Shown: positions 41,104 to 49,608, counted from the stretch's first letter. The stretch is 64,000 bases of DNA from Stenotrophomonas sp. UBA2629 (GCA_002359895.1 DEOB01000010.1:1490125-1554124), one strand, 5' to 3'. Numbers and translations are program-made. Notes: a model not told the origin generated them from the sequence alone.

Positions 41104-41736
41104 TCAGGCCAGGTCTTTTTCGTGGCGCACGGCCATCAACAGCAGGTCGTTTGCGCGGCGGCAGCCCAGCGACTCCATCATCCGGGCGCGGTGGGTTTCC
41201 ACCGTTTTGATGCTGATGCCGAGGTCGGCCGCGATTTCCTTGGTGGTCCGGCCATTGCCCAGGAACCGCAGAATCTGCCGCTGGCGCGGCGACAGCGCGG
41301 CAATGCCGGTTGGGCGCGTGCGTGTCAGTAGCGGGGCCAGCATCTTGGCGGAGATCTGCGGGCTGAGGAACACCTGGCCCGCATGTGCGGCACGCAGCGC
41401 CAGTTCCAGTTCGGCCGGCGCGGCATCCTTGACCAGGAACCCCACCGCGCCGCGATCCAATGCATCACGTACATGCCCGGCATCGTCGTGCATGGACATG
41501 ATGACCGCACGTACATGAGGAATGCGCTCGCGGATGTCGCTCAAGGCTTCCAGCCCGCTGCGGCCGGGCAGCGAGATATCCATGAGAACCAGGTCGGGGA
41601 CATGGAACAGCGCCATTTCCAATGCCTGCTCGGCATTACTGGCTTCGGCGACGACTTCGATGGCGTCGAACGACTGCAGCAACCGGGTCAACCCGGCTCG
41701 CACCAATGTATGGTCGTCAACGATCAGAACGCGCAC
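41104..41736 (-). CDS. NarL/FixJ-type response regulator, FsnR-like
   Basis: 210 residues from a GTG start at 41736 (MRVLIVDDHTLVRAGL). The receiver domain (1-120) has phosphoacceptor D53 in VLMDISLPG and K103 in FLVKDAAP. A LuxR-type helix-turn-helix (about 145-205) reads LSPRQRQILRFLGNGRTTKEIAADLGIS. No sensor kinase is adjacent, so it is an orphan regulator. Location and architecture match what I recall of FsnR, an orphan regulator of flagellar genes and biofilm in S. maltophilia. The orthology is inference. It sits between the PilZ-like gene and rpoN2 and may be the top tier of this cluster. Confidence 0.93.
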   Translation of the reverse strand: MRVLIVDDHTLVRAGLTRLLQSFDAIEVVAEASNAEQALEMALFHVPDLVLMDISLPGRSGLEALSDIRERIPHVRAVIMSMHDDAGHVRDALDRGAVGFLVKDAAPAELELALRAAHAGQVFLSPQISAKMLAPLLTRTRPTGIAALSPRQRQILRFLGNGRTTKEIAADLGISIKTVETHRARMMESLGCRRANDLLLMAVRHEKDLA

Positions 41737-41817
41737 AGGAATGAGTCGACTCAGCTGAATGCAGCACAGTAGCGGAGCGGGCGGGCAGGCGCCAGCAGGC
41801 TAAAAGTACTGTGTGAA

Positions 41818-42387
41818 TCAACGATTGCGGCGGCTGTCAGCAATTTGACGACGATGCAGGCGAAACAGGTGCCTTTCCACGGCAGAGCCCAGGTTTTCGC
41901 TGATGTTGTGCAGCTGAAGCCACAGATGGAACTCGCCATCTGTACCTGTTTCTGCAAGTACCACGACCGGCAGTTCAATGTTGTCGGGCAACCATTCGGC
42001 TGGCTGCAGTTTCACTACGCCGGCCGTGCCTGGCGCCACGCCGCTGGGGCTTTCAAGATCAATGCGCAGGCCATGCCGGGACCAACGTAGTGGATGCATC
42101 GGCAGGCTGCTATTGGACTGCAGCAGCAGGCGCCCGAGCAGCACCAGCGTCAGGTCCATGCGCGCCTCCAGCCGCTGCAGCTGCGCGCTGCTGTCGGTGC
42201 GCTCCTCGCTGTCATCACCGCCGCGCGAATCCTCCACCAGCGCAACGCTGCGCAGGAGCATCTCCGACGCCCCCGGCCGTAGCACGCTGGCGCCGGCCTC
42301 AAACGCCACCGGCAGCGTGACGTCACAACTCAAGGTGTCGTCAAACAACGTTGCTTCTGCGGGGTGCGCAAGGGCGGCGGAGGTCAT
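41818..42387 (-). CDS. PilZ-like domain protein
   Basis: 189 residues; the start overlaps the fliT stop by 4 bp. An N-terminal part with a predicted strand-helix layout leads to a coiled stretch (EERTDSSAQLQRLEARMDLTLVLLGRLLLQSN, about 58-92). A C-terminal PilZ-like beta domain (about 97-185) follows, with a WSRHGLRIDLESP stretch in the place of the usual D/N-x-S-x-x-G motif. The canonical RxxxR c-di-GMP-binding motif is not evident. Xanthomonas carries a PilZ gene in the corresponding place in its flagellar cluster. It may be a non-canonical PilZ protein that links c-di-GMP or a protein partner to motility. Confidence 0.7.
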   Translation of the reverse strand: MTSAALAHPAEATLFDDTLSCDVTLPVAFEAGASVLRPGASEMLLRSVALVEDSRGGDDSEERTDSSAQLQRLEARMDLTLVLLGRLLLQSNSSLPMHPLRWSRHGLRIDLESPSGVAPGTAGVVKLQPAEWLPDNIELPVVVLAETGTDGEFHLWLQLHNISENLGSAVERHLFRLHRRQIADSRRNR

Positions 42388-42695
42388 GGCAAGGTGCTGG
42401 CCTGTTGGTAAGCGTTGACGGCGCGGACCGATTGTCGCTCCTGACGCAGATACGCCGAAGCTTCGTCGCGCAGTTCACGCATGCGGTCGATCAGCGCCTG
42501 CTGCTGCGCGTGCAGCTGCTGCAGGGCGGTGGCCTGCGTGGCCACGCCGTGCGCCAGAACATACGCACGCAGGCGTTGGTCATGCGTATCAATGAGCTGC
42601 TCGGCCTGCGCGTGGTCTTCGCTGTCAATGGCGTTCTTCAGCGATTCAAGATCAGTCTGCAGCGCCTGCAGCATTTCATTCTGGACGGTGGTCAT
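42384..42695 (-). CDS. fliT: Flagellar export chaperone FliT-like protein
   Basis: 103 residues from ATG 42695 (MTTVQNEMLQALQTDLESLK); the longer open frame upstream lies in fliS and is rejected. It is all alpha-helical and charged, without membrane spans. Short helical proteins immediately after fliS are typically FliT, which binds FliD and in enterics also FlhDC. Sequence conservation in FliT is low, so the call rests on helical character, size and position. It overlaps fliS and the PilZ-like gene. Confidence 0.75.
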   Translation of the reverse strand: MTTVQNEMLQALQTDLESLKNAIDSEDHAQAEQLIDTHDQRLRAYVLAHGVATQATALQQLHAQQQALIDRMRELRDEASAYLRQERQSVRAVNAYQQASTLP

Positions 42696-42696
42696 T

Positions 42697-43116
42697 TCAG
42701 GCTCCGTGAGGGGACGGAAGACTGCGCTGCTCCGCAGGGATCGCATTCCAGGCCGATTCGATCTCACCCAGCAGGGACAGGGATTCCTGCAGCGCATTGA
42801 CGTCGTTGTTGAGGTTGGCCTCGGTGAGGCGCTGCACGATGTAGTCATAAAGCGCAGACAGATTACCCGCTACCTCGCCGCCGGCAGCGTGATCCAACGA
42901 GCCATTGAGGTGGCCGACGATGGCACAGGCCTCGCCGATGGCTTTGCCTTTCAGTGCTTGGTCGCCTTTGGCCAGGAAGGCTTCCGCACGGCGCATGCGT
43001 TCATTGGCACCTTCCAACAGCAGGGATACCAACTTGTGCGGATCGGCATCCACCACGCGGGTGGAAACGCCAATCTGGCGGTATTGCTCGGCAAAATTGC
43101 GGCTGGGGCCGTACAT
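42697..43116 (-). CDS. fliS: Flagellin export chaperone FliS
   Basis: 139 residues from ATG 43116, chosen because AGGAGA lies about 8 bp upstream and the start MYGPSRNFAEQYRQIGVSTRV is the usual FliS N-terminus. The helical core includes ADPHKLVSLLLEGANERMRRAEAFLAKGD and a C-terminal LTEANLNNDVNALQESLSLL. FliS wraps the C-terminus of flagellin to stop premature polymerisation. It leads fliS-fliT-pilZ-like, with a sigma-28 element 72-99 bp upstream. Confidence 0.95.
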   Translation of the reverse strand: MYGPSRNFAEQYRQIGVSTRVVDADPHKLVSLLLEGANERMRRAEAFLAKGDQALKGKAIGEACAIVGHLNGSLDHAAGGEVAGNLSALYDYIVQRLTEANLNNDVNALQESLSLLGEIESAWNAIPAEQRSLPSPHGA

Positions 43117-43187
43117 GTACTCAATCTCCTGGTGTACGCGCAGTGACGATGGCGACTGCCGATACAACGTGTGTGTGGCTATAACTG

Positions 43188-43215
43188 CTATCGGCCGTCA
43201 GCGCTGTTGGCTTGA
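43188..43215 (-). promoter_or_regulatory. Sigma-28 promoter of fliS
   Basis: The reverse strand reads TCAAG-N15-GCCGATAG, close to the FliA consensus. The spacer is one base longer than in the fliC, fliD and flgM promoters. It leaves a leader of about 65 nt before fliS. Confidence 0.72.
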
Positions 43216-43230
43216 GCCTGCCCTTGGTTG

Positions 43231-44595
43231 TCAGCCGGACATCGACGAAAGCTGCTGCGACAGATAGCTGCTGGTGCCCTGCATCTGGGAGACCAGCTTG
43301 TCCATTGCCGTGAACTGCGCGGTGTAACGCGCGGAAACCTTCAGCATGCGGGCGTCCAGCTCGTCCAGCTGCCTTTCCAGCTTCTTGATTTCCTTGTTGA
43401 GCGTGTCGGTGCGTTGCACCAGCGTGCCGGTGCCGCTATCCAGGTTGCTCTTGAGGATGCTGTTCATGCCTTCAAAGAGCTTGCCGCTCTTGCCGACCAG
43501 CGCTTCGGCGGCAGCGGGATTCTTGACCATAGCCTTGTCGAAAGTGCTGGCATCCAACGACAACGTGCCGTCTTTGGTGACGGTCAGGCCCAGTTCCTTG
43601 AGGTCAATGATGTTGGCGCTGAGCTGCCCGCGCAGCTGCTGCTGCATGCCGCGCACCATCGAGTCGCCGGTGAGTACCGAGGCTTTGTCCTTCTCGGCAT
43701 CGTAGGCGCTGGATGTCTTGAGCAGGCTGACCGAGGCGTTGTAAGCAGTGACGAACGCCTGCACCGCCGTCTTCAGCGGCTCGTTGTTCTGGGTGATGGT
43801 CAGTGCCGTGACCGTGCCTGCCTCGGCCTTGGTGAGATCCAGTGTTACACCGGCGATGATGTCGCTGATGCTGTTGCTGCTGGACTCGCGGTCAAAACCG
43901 TCCACTTTCACATGCGCGTTGGTTGGGGCAGTGGTCTGCGACATGCCGCCGCTGGTGCCGTCCCAGGTCAGGGCAGATAGCCCGCCATTGCCTTCGCTGG
44001 TGGTCACCTTCAATGCGCCATCGGTGCCCGAATTCACAGCACTGAGCACCAGATGCTGGCCATCGTTGGCGGTGATGACGGTGGCGTTGACGCCCTTGCC
44101 GCCAGCTGCGCTGTTGATGGCCGCCGCGATGCTGGTCAAGGTGCTGCCAGGGGCGATGTCGACGGAGATCGAATCCTTCTCGCCCCAGGCGATGGAGAGC
44201 TTGCCGTCACCCACGACATCCTCTGCGTCGAACGCACCGGAGCTGAGTTTCTGCGGCTGGGCCAGGCTGATCACTTCAATGTTGTAACTGCCCGCTGCAG
44301 CCAGGGTCTTGCCGGTGGCAGGGTCGGTAACGATGGTCGCACCGAAGCCACTTTTCTCCGGCACGGATGTCTTGTAGGCGCGCACATCCGCTGCCTTGCC
44401 CATTGCTTCCATTGCCGTCTGCAGAGTGCTGAGCGAGCTTTTGATGTTGCCCAGCGCCGACAATTTGGCGGTGGCCGTAGTCCCTTGGTTGTTGATACGG
44501 TTGGCCGAAGGCGCGCGTTCAGCGGCGACCAACTGCGCAACGATGGTAGGAATGTCCAGACCGGAGCCGATGGTGGACAGGGAAGACGTGGCCAT
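43231..44595 (-). CDS. fliD: Flagellar filament cap protein FliD
   Basis: 454 residues. The N-terminal D0 part begins MATSSLSTIGSGLDIPTIVAQLVAAERAP, the FliD_N signature. The central Ser/Thr/Gly-rich D2-D3 domains are variable. The C-terminal FliD_C domain includes NNEPLKTAVQAFVTAYNASVSLLKTSSAYD, GDSMVRGMQQQLRG, and a terminal coiled coil ending in MDKLVSQMQGTSSYLSQQL. It caps the filament and promotes flagellin folding. A sigma-28 promoter lies upstream. Confidence 0.97.
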   Translation of the reverse strand: MATSSLSTIGSGLDIPTIVAQLVAAERAPSANRINNQGTTATAKLSALGNIKSSLSTLQTAMEAMGKAADVRAYKTSVPEKSGFGATIVTDPATGKTLAAAGSYNIEVISLAQPQKLSSGAFDAEDVVGDGKLSIAWGEKDSISVDIAPGSTLTSIAAAINSAAGGKGVNATVITANDGQHLVLSAVNSGTDGALKVTTSEGNGGLSALTWDGTSGGMSQTTAPTNAHVKVDGFDRESSSNSISDIIAGVTLDLTKAEAGTVTALTITQNNEPLKTAVQAFVTAYNASVSLLKTSSAYDAEKDKASVLTGDSMVRGMQQQLRGQLSANIIDLKELGLTVTKDGTLSLDASTFDKAMVKNPAAAEALVGKSGKLFEGMNSILKSNLDSGTGTLVQRTDTLNKEIKKLERQLDELDARMLKVSARYTAQFTAMDKLVSQMQGTSSYLSQQLSSMSG

Positions 44596-44643
44596 GTGGT
44601 TTCCTCTTGCGGCAAGGGGATGGCATTACTGCAGGCATCCCGG

Positions 44644-44670
44644 ATATCGGCACCTGGCCGGAGAGCTTTA
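44644..44670 (-). promoter_or_regulatory. Sigma-28 promoter of fliD
   Basis: The reverse strand reads TAAAGCTC-N11-GCCGATAT, which matches TAAAGTTT-N11-GCCGATAA with few differences. It leaves a leader of about 42 nt before fliD. Confidence 0.9.
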
Positions 44671-44863
44671 GCCGGGTGATCGCGCAGGGAACTGCAAGTG
44701 GCGTGCCAGCACGGGTTAGAGCAAGCCAAGGGGAGCAGCCCTCGTCGTGCAGCTACTGGTGCTGCGGAAACAGGGTTACAAGGCAGCAGCCGATGGGATG
44801 CCCGTTTGATGCCTTTTCTGATCGGCGACTGAGACAGCGTTTGCAGATGGTTATCCCGCCTTT

Positions 44864-44899
44864 CAAAACAGCAAGCCCCGCCTTTGAGAGGCAGGGCCT
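44864..44899 (-). terminator. Terminator after the first flagellin gene
   Basis: On the reverse strand GCCCTGCCT-(5 nt)-AGGCGGGGC forms a 9-bp stem (one G-U pair), followed by TTGCTGTTTT. It lies about 50 bp after the fliC stop at 44949. Confidence 0.8.
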
Positions 44900-44948
44900 G
44901 TGTTGGCAGTGACGAGTTCACGTCACTGCCGGGGTGTTGCCTGCGGGA

Positions 44949-46454
44949 TCAGCGCAGCAGGCTCAGCACGTTCTGGCTGGTCTGGTTGGCCTGGGCCAGC
45001 ATGGCGGTACCGGCCTGCTGCAGGATCTGCGTGCGGGTCAGCTCTGCCGTTTCCTTGGCGTAGTCGGTGTCACGAATACGGCTACGTGCCGAGGACATGT
45101 TTTCCGACGAGGTGTTCAGGTTGGCAACCACCGAGGTGAAGCGGTTCTGCACAGCACCCAGGTCGGCACGGGCCGAGTTGATGGTGTTCAGAGCAGCGTC
45201 CATCGCGTTCAGTGCGTTGTCGGCACCGGCAGTGGTGGAGATGTCCAAGTCTGCGAAACCGGTAGCGGACTCGCCGCCCACCCATGCGGTACCGCCCGTG
45301 CCATCGGCGGTCTTGCCGACGGTCAGGCCGGTGTGCTTCAGCACGTCGGCAGCGGTACCGGAAACTTCGAAGTCGCCCTGCGACGAGGAGAGAGCCAACT
45401 GGCCATCCTTGTCCAACGAGGCCGATACGCCGGTGTTGTAGCTCTGGTTGTTGATTGCCTTGACCAGGTCGGTGGCACGCTGGGCAGCAGAGCCCGCCGC
45501 GCCGAAGCTGATCGTCACGTCGCCCTTTTCGCCCTTCAGTGTGAAGCTGCCGGCATCAAAGGAGGTCTTCTCACCTGCGACGGAGGTGTTGGCGAACTGG
45601 CCGCCGGCGGCATTGACCGTCAGTGCCTTGTTGCCCGCAGCGCTGTTGTCCAGTGCAATTTTGCCGGCGGTTGCTGTGGCAACCGTGGAACCAGCGGCGG
45701 TGTTGACAGCATTAGCAATCTTGTCGGCAACGGCCTGCTGTGTAGCGGCGACGCTGGTGGTATACGCGGTATCGGTAATTGCTACTTTTGCGCCATTAAT
45801 TTCGATCTCAAATCCAGCAACACCATCTGTGGTGTCGACGGCAAGTGAGGTCAGGTCGAGCTCACCGGCGCCGCCGGCAGTGACCGTGCCGGTCGGTTTT
45901 GCGGCCGAGGCTGCAGCCGAGGTGGCAACCTTGTTCCAGTTGCCCAGGTCCTTGATGTTGGCATTGGCGATCTGGGCGATGTCGATGGTCTGGCCCTGGT
46001 CAGCGCCGATCTGGAACGACTGGCTCTGGAAGCCGCCGTCCAGCAGCTTGGTGCCATTGAAGTTGGTGTCTTCGGCAACGCGCTGGATCTCAGCCTTCAG
46101 CAGCTGGACTTCGGCGTTCAGTGCTTCGCGGTCGGACGGCGAGTTGGTGGCGTTGCGGGCCTGCACCGACAGTTCACGGATACGCTGCAGGTTGTTGCCG
46201 ATTTCAGTCAGCGCGCCTTCGGCGGTCTGTGCCAGCGAGATGCCGTCGTTGGCATTGCGGGCAGCCTGATCCATGCCGCGGATCTGGGTGCTGAAGCGCT
46301 CGGAGATCGCCAGACCGGCGGCGTCGTCCTTGGCACTGTTGATGCGCAGGCCCGAGGACAGGCGCTGGATCGAGGTGGCCAGGCTGGAGCCGCTGGTACC
46401 CAGGTTGCGCTGGGCGTTGAGCGACATGATGTTGGTGTTGATGACTTGTGCCAT
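44949..46454 (-). CDS. fliC: Flagellin, copy 1
   Basis: 501 residues. The conserved N-terminal D0/D1 helices (1-180) begin MAQVINTNIMSLNAQRNLGT and include LSSGLRINSAKDDAAGLAIS. The conserved C-terminal D1/D0 (about 410-501) ends QAGTAMLAQANQTSQNVLSLLR. The central domain (about 185-400) is Ala/Gly/Thr-rich and carries the Flagellin_IN-type element (ATDLVKAINNQSYNTGVSASL). It has its own sigma-28 promoter and terminator, so it is probably the main filament subunit. The second copy at 46866-48338 is nearly identical at both ends but differs in the centre. Confidence 0.98.
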   Translation of the reverse strand: MAQVINTNIMSLNAQRNLGTSGSSLATSIQRLSSGLRINSAKDDAAGLAISERFSTQIRGMDQAARNANDGISLAQTAEGALTEIGNNLQRIRELSVQARNATNSPSDREALNAEVQLLKAEIQRVAEDTNFNGTKLLDGGFQSQSFQIGADQGQTIDIAQIANANIKDLGNWNKVATSAAASAAKPTGTVTAGGAGELDLTSLAVDTTDGVAGFEIEINGAKVAITDTAYTTSVAATQQAVADKIANAVNTAAGSTVATATAGKIALDNSAAGNKALTVNAAGGQFANTSVAGEKTSFDAGSFTLKGEKGDVTISFGAAGSAAQRATDLVKAINNQSYNTGVSASLDKDGQLALSSSQGDFEVSGTAADVLKHTGLTVGKTADGTGGTAWVGGESATGFADLDISTTAGADNALNAMDAALNTINSARADLGAVQNRFTSVVANLNTSSENMSSARSRIRDTDYAKETAELTRTQILQQAGTAMLAQANQTSQNVLSLLR

Positions 46455-46555
46455 GATTCGGGCTTCCTGTGTGGCGTTTGGTCCGGCACATCACCTGGCC
46501 GGTACTGGGTGCAGTGGGGCGGGGTGTAGGAGCCGTAGCACCGCTGCTGATACCA

Positions 46556-46582
46556 ATAACGGCAGCTTTCCGGGCAGCTTTA
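46556..46582 (-). promoter_or_regulatory. Sigma-28 promoter of flagellin copy 1
   Basis: The reverse strand reads TAAAGCTG-N11-GCCGTTAT, the same -10 variant (GCCGTTAT) as at flgM. It leaves a leader of about 95 nt before the fliC ATG at 46454. Confidence 0.88.
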
Positions 46583-46600
46583 GGGCCTTGCTGGAAAGTG

Positions 46601-46858
46601 ATTTCAACGCCGCAGGAACACACAAGCCCCGGGGAAACCGGGGCTTGTGTGTTGTAACGTCGAGCCATGCTCGGTAGTGGCCTTATGGATAACGCGTTAG
46701 CGGAGCATGGCTCAGCCCTACAGGTGGGGCTGATTTCATCGTCGCAGGAACGCATAAGCCCCGGTTGCCCGGGGCTTATGCGTTGTAGTGCCGAGCCACG
46801 CTCGGTAGCAGCTTCACAGCTAAAACCAGAGCGGAGCATGGCTCCGCTCTACAGCTGC
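46601..46858. repeat. Tandem duplication with SMAG-like palindromes
   Basis: Two tandem units (46601-46732 and 46733-46858) share the same order. A TTTCAACG/TCGCAGGAAC-like start is followed by a hairpin (CAAGCCCCGG ... CCGGGGCTTG in unit 1, ATAAGCCCCGG ... CCGGGGCTTAT in unit 2). A GTCGAGCCATGCTCGG or GCCGAGCCACGCTCGG palindrome and a GCGGAGCATGGCTC palindrome ending in CTAC come next. GTAG-ended palindromes around GAGCCATGCTC are the hallmark of SMAG repeats known from S. maltophilia. The units are close but not identical, so the duplication is not very recent. Confidence 0.82.
46819..46851 (-). terminator. Terminator after the second flagellin gene, within a SMAG-like palindrome
   Basis: A perfect 10-bp stem (AGAGCGGAGC/GCTCCGCTCT) with a 3-nt loop is followed on the reverse strand by GGTTTTA. 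It begins 15 bp after the fliC stop at 46866. Confidence 0.65.
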
Positions 46859-46865
46859 AGCATGC

Positions 46866-48338
46866 TTACTTGAGCAGGCTCAGTACGTTCTGCGGAGACT
46901 GGTTTGCTTGGGCCAACATCGCTGTGCCGGCCTGCTGCAGGATCTGCGTGCGGGTCAGCTCTGCGGTTTCCTTGGCGTAGTCGGTATCGCGGATGCGGCT
47001 GCGTGCGGCCGACAGATTCTCCGAGGAGGTATTGAGGTTGGCGATAGTCGAGGTGAAGCGGTTCTGCACCGCACCCAGGTCAGCCCGCGAGGAGTTGATG
47101 GACTGCAATGCCGAATCGATGGCATTGAGTGCGTTGTCGGCACCGGTTGCCGACAACACATCCAGGTCTGCAAAGCCGGTCTCGGCCGCACCGGCAACCC
47201 AGTTGGTGGTGGTGTCTGCGGTCAGGCCGGTCTGCGCGGTCAGCGAAGTGTCTCCTGCGACGGTGAACTGACCCGATGCCGAGGACAGCATGAGGTTGCC
47301 AGCAGCATCCAACGAAGCGGTCACGCCGGTGTTGTAACTCTGGTTGTTGACTGCCTTGACCAGGTCACTTGCACGCTGCGCGCCGCCGCCTGCGGCGGAG
47401 AAATTGATGGTTGCTTCACCCTTGGGCCCCGTGAGGGTGAAGTTGCCTGCCGAGAACGTGGCGGGTGTTCCACCGACTTCGGTCTGCGGCCCCACATTGC
47501 CGGTCAAACCGCCGGAAACGGCGATGGCGGCCGCATTGGTGTTGCTTAGGCCGATATTGGTGCCATTGACCGTGGCGGTCAGGCCACCCACGTTGGTTCC
47601 GATGGCAGCCTGTACGGCTGTGGCCAAGTCGGCAGCGGTGGTACGTGCCGGGTCGGCGGCAACGGTGATGTTGGTACTGCCCACCTGGAAGGAGAGCGCG
47701 CCTGCCGGGTTGGCAACACCTGCCAAGCTCAAGGTGCTGGTGCCCGGTGTCGGCGTGCCGGCAACATAACCGCCATCGGCGGCGACACTGCTGGCCGTTG
47801 CAGGCGTATCCACGCGGTTCCAGTTGCCCAGTTCCTTGATGTTGGCATTGGCGATCTGGGCGATGTTGATCACCTGGCCCTGGTCGGCGCCTACCTGGAA
47901 TGCCTGATTCTGGAAGCTGCCATCCAGCAGTGGCGTGCCGTTGAAGTTGGTCTGCTCGGCAACGCGCTGGATTTCAGATTTGAGCAACTGCACCTCGGCA
48001 TCCAATGCGGCGCGATCGGAGGGAGAGTTGGTGGCGTTGCGCGACTGCACTGCCAGCTCGCGGATGCGCTGCAGGTTGTTGCTGATTTCGCCCAGCGCGC
48101 CCTCGGCGGTCTGCGACAGCGAGATGCCGTCGTTGGCGTTGCGCGCGGCTTGGTCCATGCCGCGGATCTGCGTGGTGAAACGCTCGGAAATCGCCAGGCC
48201 GGCGGCGTCGTCCTTGGCGCTGTTGATACGCAGGCCCGAGGACAGGCGCTGGATCGAAGTAGCCAGGCTGGAACCGCTGGTGTTCAAGTTTCGCTGAGCG
48301 TTCAGCGACATGATGTTGGTGTTGATGATCTGTGCCAT
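46866..48338 (-). CDS. fliC: Flagellin, copy 2
   Basis: 490 residues, a paralog of the adjacent flagellin. The N-terminus MAQIINTNIMSLNAQRNLNT and C-terminus ANQSPQNVLSLLK are nearly identical to copy 1, while the central domain (about 185-390) is different in sequence and rich in Thr/Gly/Ala. I see no sigma-28 promoter in the 67 bp between it and flgL, in contrast to copy 1. It may therefore be read through from the flgG-flgL operon. Tandem flagellin genes with separate control occur in Stenotrophomonas. Confidence 0.97.
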   Translation of the reverse strand: MAQIINTNIMSLNAQRNLNTSGSSLATSIQRLSSGLRINSAKDDAAGLAISERFTTQIRGMDQAARNANDGISLSQTAEGALGEISNNLQRIRELAVQSRNATNSPSDRAALDAEVQLLKSEIQRVAEQTNFNGTPLLDGSFQNQAFQVGADQGQVINIAQIANANIKELGNWNRVDTPATASSVAADGGYVAGTPTPGTSTLSLAGVANPAGALSFQVGSTNITVAADPARTTAADLATAVQAAIGTNVGGLTATVNGTNIGLSNTNAAAIAVSGGLTGNVGPQTEVGGTPATFSAGNFTLTGPKGEATINFSAAGGGAQRASDLVKAVNNQSYNTGVTASLDAAGNLMLSSASGQFTVAGDTSLTAQTGLTADTTTNWVAGAAETGFADLDVLSATGADNALNAIDSALQSINSSRADLGAVQNRFTSTIANLNTSSENLSAARSRIRDTDYAKETAELTRTQILQQAGTAMLAQANQSPQNVLSLLK

Positions 48339-48405
48339 GGGTACGTCTCCGTTGTGCTCGGTGCCTTGCGGTGTGGATAGGCAGGTGTGCTGCCGTGGAT
48401 GTGGA

Positions 48406-49608
48406 TCAGCGGATCATGTTGAACAACGACATCGACTGCATCTGGCTGAAGATGGTCTGTGCCGCCTGCAGCGCCGCGCCTTCGAGCTGGTATTGCCCGA
48501 TGGCTTCGGCGTAGTTGAGGTCACGCATCTGCGAGAGCGAACTCTTCAGCGTGACGGTGTTGGCTTCGCGTAGTGCTGCTGCGTTGTCGATGGAAAGCAG
48601 TTGGGCGCCGCCTGCTGCGCGCGTGTCGATCATTTTGTTGGAGGCTTGACGGACATCGCGGATGCTCGCCTGCAGCGCGTTCTGTTGCGCGACCCGCCCC
48701 TCCGGGGTGGAGATGTCCATCTGCAGCGTCTGCACCAATTGGTCGATGGTGCCGAATACGTCACGTGCACCCGCGTTACCAGCGGTGAATTCGTCGCCGG
48801 CTGCAGGCGTTCCATCAATGCGCAGGCGCAGCCCTTCGAAGACGACGTCCTCGCCGCTTGCATAGGTGCCGGTACCCACCACGTTGTTGCTGGCGTCCAC
48901 CACCTCGTAGGTGTCCGCTGCGGTGAAACGCAGGGTGTAGCTGGAGCCGTCCCAGTTGCCCGAGCCATCACGGCTGACATCGGTCAGCACAGCCTGGCCG
49001 GTGTTGGTTGCGGCTGCGCGACCATCGACGATGCCGTCGCCGGTGCGGATGCGCATGAATATCTCGCTACCGGGCAGGGCATCCTGGGCGAAGGTGCCGG
49101 GCGCAACCTCCACCTGGCGTTGGGTCTGGTCGCCGTTGTAGGTGACGACGCCATTGCTTAACGCAAACGGCGCACTGGCGTCTGCCGCACCTCCGAAAAG
49201 GTAGCGGCCACTGCCGTCGGTGGTATTGGCCAGTGCAAGCAGCGATTCTTTGATGGACTTCAGTTCACTGGCCACGGCCTTGCGGTCGTCAGCGGAAAGC
49301 GCCGGATTGTTGGCCTGCACCGTGAGGTCGGACACGCGATTGAGCAGCTCGCCTGCTTGTGCAAGCACGTTTTCCTGCAGGCCCAGACGGTTGTGCACGG
49401 TGTTGGCGTTTTTGCCCAATTGGTCCAATTCGGCAAGTACGCGGTCCATGCCAACCGCAGTGCCCGACGCCACCGGGTCATCCTTGGCCGTGACGATCTT
49501 TTTGCCCGTGGCCAGCTGCTGCTCCAGGTGTGCAAGCTTGCTCTGCTTGGACAACATGAGAGATACCGACTGGTCGTACATCATATTGCTGGAAATACGG
49601 TTGTTCAT
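48406..49608 (-). CDS. flgL: Flagellar hook-filament junction protein FlgL
   Basis: 400 residues. The flagellin-like N-terminus begins MNNRISSNMMYDQSVSLMLSKQSKL and continues with GKKIVTAKDDPVASGTAV, the FlgL variant of the flagellin D0/D1 helices. The middle is strand-rich. The C-terminal helix region (LKSSLSQMRDLNYAEAIGQYQLEGAALQAAQ) ends the protein. It joins hook to filament with FlgK (HAP3 and HAP1). Its start overlaps the flgK stop by 1 bp. Confidence 0.96.
   Translation of the reverse strand: MNNRISSNMMYDQSVSLMLSKQSKLAHLEQQLATGKKIVTAKDDPVASGTAVGMDRVLAELDQLGKNANTVHNRLGLQENVLAQAGELLNRVSDLTVQANNPALSADDRKAVASELKSIKESLLALANTTDGSGRYLFGGAADASAPFALSNGVVTYNGDQTQRQVEVAPGTFAQDALPGSEIFMRIRTGDGIVDGRAAATNTGQAVLTDVSRDGSGNWDGSSYTLRFTAADTYEVVDASNNVVGTGTYASGEDVVFEGLRLRIDGTPAAGDEFTAGNAGARDVFGTIDQLVQTLQMDISTPEGRVAQQNALQASIRDVRQASNKMIDTRAAGGAQLLSIDNAAALREANTVTLKSSLSQMRDLNYAEAIGQYQLEGAALQAAQTIFSQMQSMSLFNMIR

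Larger units (their letters stand above)
44596..44948. other. fliD-fliC intergenic region
   Basis: About 350 bp without a gene. It holds the fliD sigma-28 promoter (44644-44670) and the terminator of the first flagellin gene (44864-44899). A smaller inverted repeat, GGCAGTGACG ... CGTCACTGCC (about 44906-44930), lies right after that fliC stop. I see nothing else. Confidence 0.6.
46455..46865. other. Intergenic region between the two flagellin genes
   Basis: About 410 bp without a gene. It contains the leader and sigma-28 promoter of the fliC at 44949-46454 (46556-46582), a tandem duplication of about 132 bp (46601-46858), and the terminator of the fliC at 46866-48338 (46819-46851). Confidence 0.7.

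Noticed and set aside
48339..48405. Weak GG-N10-GC match to sigma-54 before the second flagellin
   Set aside because: Only the GG and GC dinucleotides fit; the flanking bases do not match TGGCAC or TTGC, and the gap is only 67 bp.
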